Assembly (NCBI RefSeq): GCF_038050405.1
Contig: NZ_CP150900.1
Span: 1,922,001-1,986,000, forward strand
Source: Paraburkholderia sp. IMGN_8
GTDB taxonomy: Bacteria > Pseudomonadota > Gammaproteobacteria > Burkholderiales > Burkholderiaceae
DNA: 64,000 nt
Direction: 5' to 3'
The position numbers and the translations under genes were made by a program. Positions 63,989 to 64,000 of this stretch are shown here, in pieces. Within the stretch, counting starts at the first letter, position 1; every line of letters starts with the position of its first letter. The notes under the pieces were generated by a model that had not been told where the DNA came from, made no database searches, and worked only from the letters and a program-made list of their open reading frames with translations.

Positions 63989-64000
63989 ATGATGAGCACC
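63989..64000 (+). CDS. Start of a further gene, cut by the window edge
   Basis: Two adjacent ATG codons (63989 and 63992) follow a CGGAGACC ribosome site 11 bp after the etfA stop, and the frame (M-M-S-T) is open to the edge. Acyl-CoA dehydrogenase genes often follow etfBA in this group, but four codons cannot show what it is. Confidence 0.4.

Noticed and set aside
1..64000. CRISPR arrays, tRNA, rRNA, prophage or conjugation genes
   Set aside because: I looked for regularly spaced repeats, cloverleaf-like or rRNA-like sequence, and phage or transfer protein families; none is visible. Mobile-element signs are limited to degenerate repeats.

Overview
The window looks like a chromosome or chromid segment from a Burkholderiaceae bacterium, most likely Paraburkholderia, Caballeronia or a close relative. 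The grounds are the GC-rich coding DNA, four Porin_4-type trimeric porins, a ytcA-mdtNOP-like efflux operon, AAHS-family aromatic acid transporters, and dense catabolic clusters each with its own LysR, TetR or MarR regulator. No rRNA, tRNA, CRISPR array or intact transposase gene is visible. The genus is inferred from gene content only.

Layout. 1-8.5 kb: a porin, two non-coding stretches with degenerate repeats, a lone winged-helix domain, a six-PAS sensor kinase, and a divergent FixJ-like regulator followed by a single-domain receiver. 8.7-13.8 kb: ytcA and a three-part efflux pump (HlyD adaptor, FUSC pump, NodT-type outer membrane factor), then a remnant of an FMN-dependent hydroxy-acid dehydrogenase. 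14.1-25.2 kb: LysR, histidine phosphatase, APH-fold kinase, SDR, ACAD10/11-like acyl-CoA dehydrogenase, divergent TetR, a protein joining a class A flavin hydroxylase to an HSL-type alpha/beta hydrolase, an acyl-CoA ligase and a porin. 25.5-34.6 kb: MarR, gamma-resorcylate decarboxylase, aldehyde dehydrogenase, AAHS transporter, a two-subunit molybdenum hydroxylase, a porin and a BON protein. 34.8-47.6 kb: TetR divergent from a run holding two crotonases, a porin, an AAHS transporter, a second ACMSD-type amidohydrolase, a CocE-type esterase, an acyl-CoA ligase and a TfdB-like phenol hydroxylase. 47.9-52.3 kb: a minus-strand pirin, DoxX, hydroxyquinol 1,2-dioxygenase, maleylacetate reductase run, divergent from a LysR. 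52.5-59.1 kb: a medium-chain PHA locus (AlkK-like ligase, MaoC/PhaJ-like hydratase, class II PhaC, phasin, PhaZ, DUF445 protein). 59.1-64 kb: a MalT/AlkS-like LuxR regulator, then etfB, etfA and the first codons of another gene.

How it fits together. 26-50 kb encodes a recognisable route: 2,6-dihydroxybenzoate to resorcinol (decarboxylase), to hydroxyquinol (flavin hydroxylase), to maleylacetate (intradiol dioxygenase), to 3-oxoadipate (maleylacetate reductase). The esterase, aldehyde dehydrogenase, molybdenum hydroxylase, CoA ligase and crotonases probably feed larger substrates into it. 14-25 kb couples ring hydroxylation and ester or lactone hydrolysis in one polypeptide with CoA activation and a kinase/ACAD pair of the kind that dehydrates hydroxyacyl-CoAs. 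This is the best candidate here for an undescribed pathway. The PHA locus would turn acyl-CoAs into storage polymer, and the ETF genes would take electrons from acyl-CoA dehydrogenases.

A roughly 47-bp palindromic repeat occurs three times, with a compensatory change in its stem.
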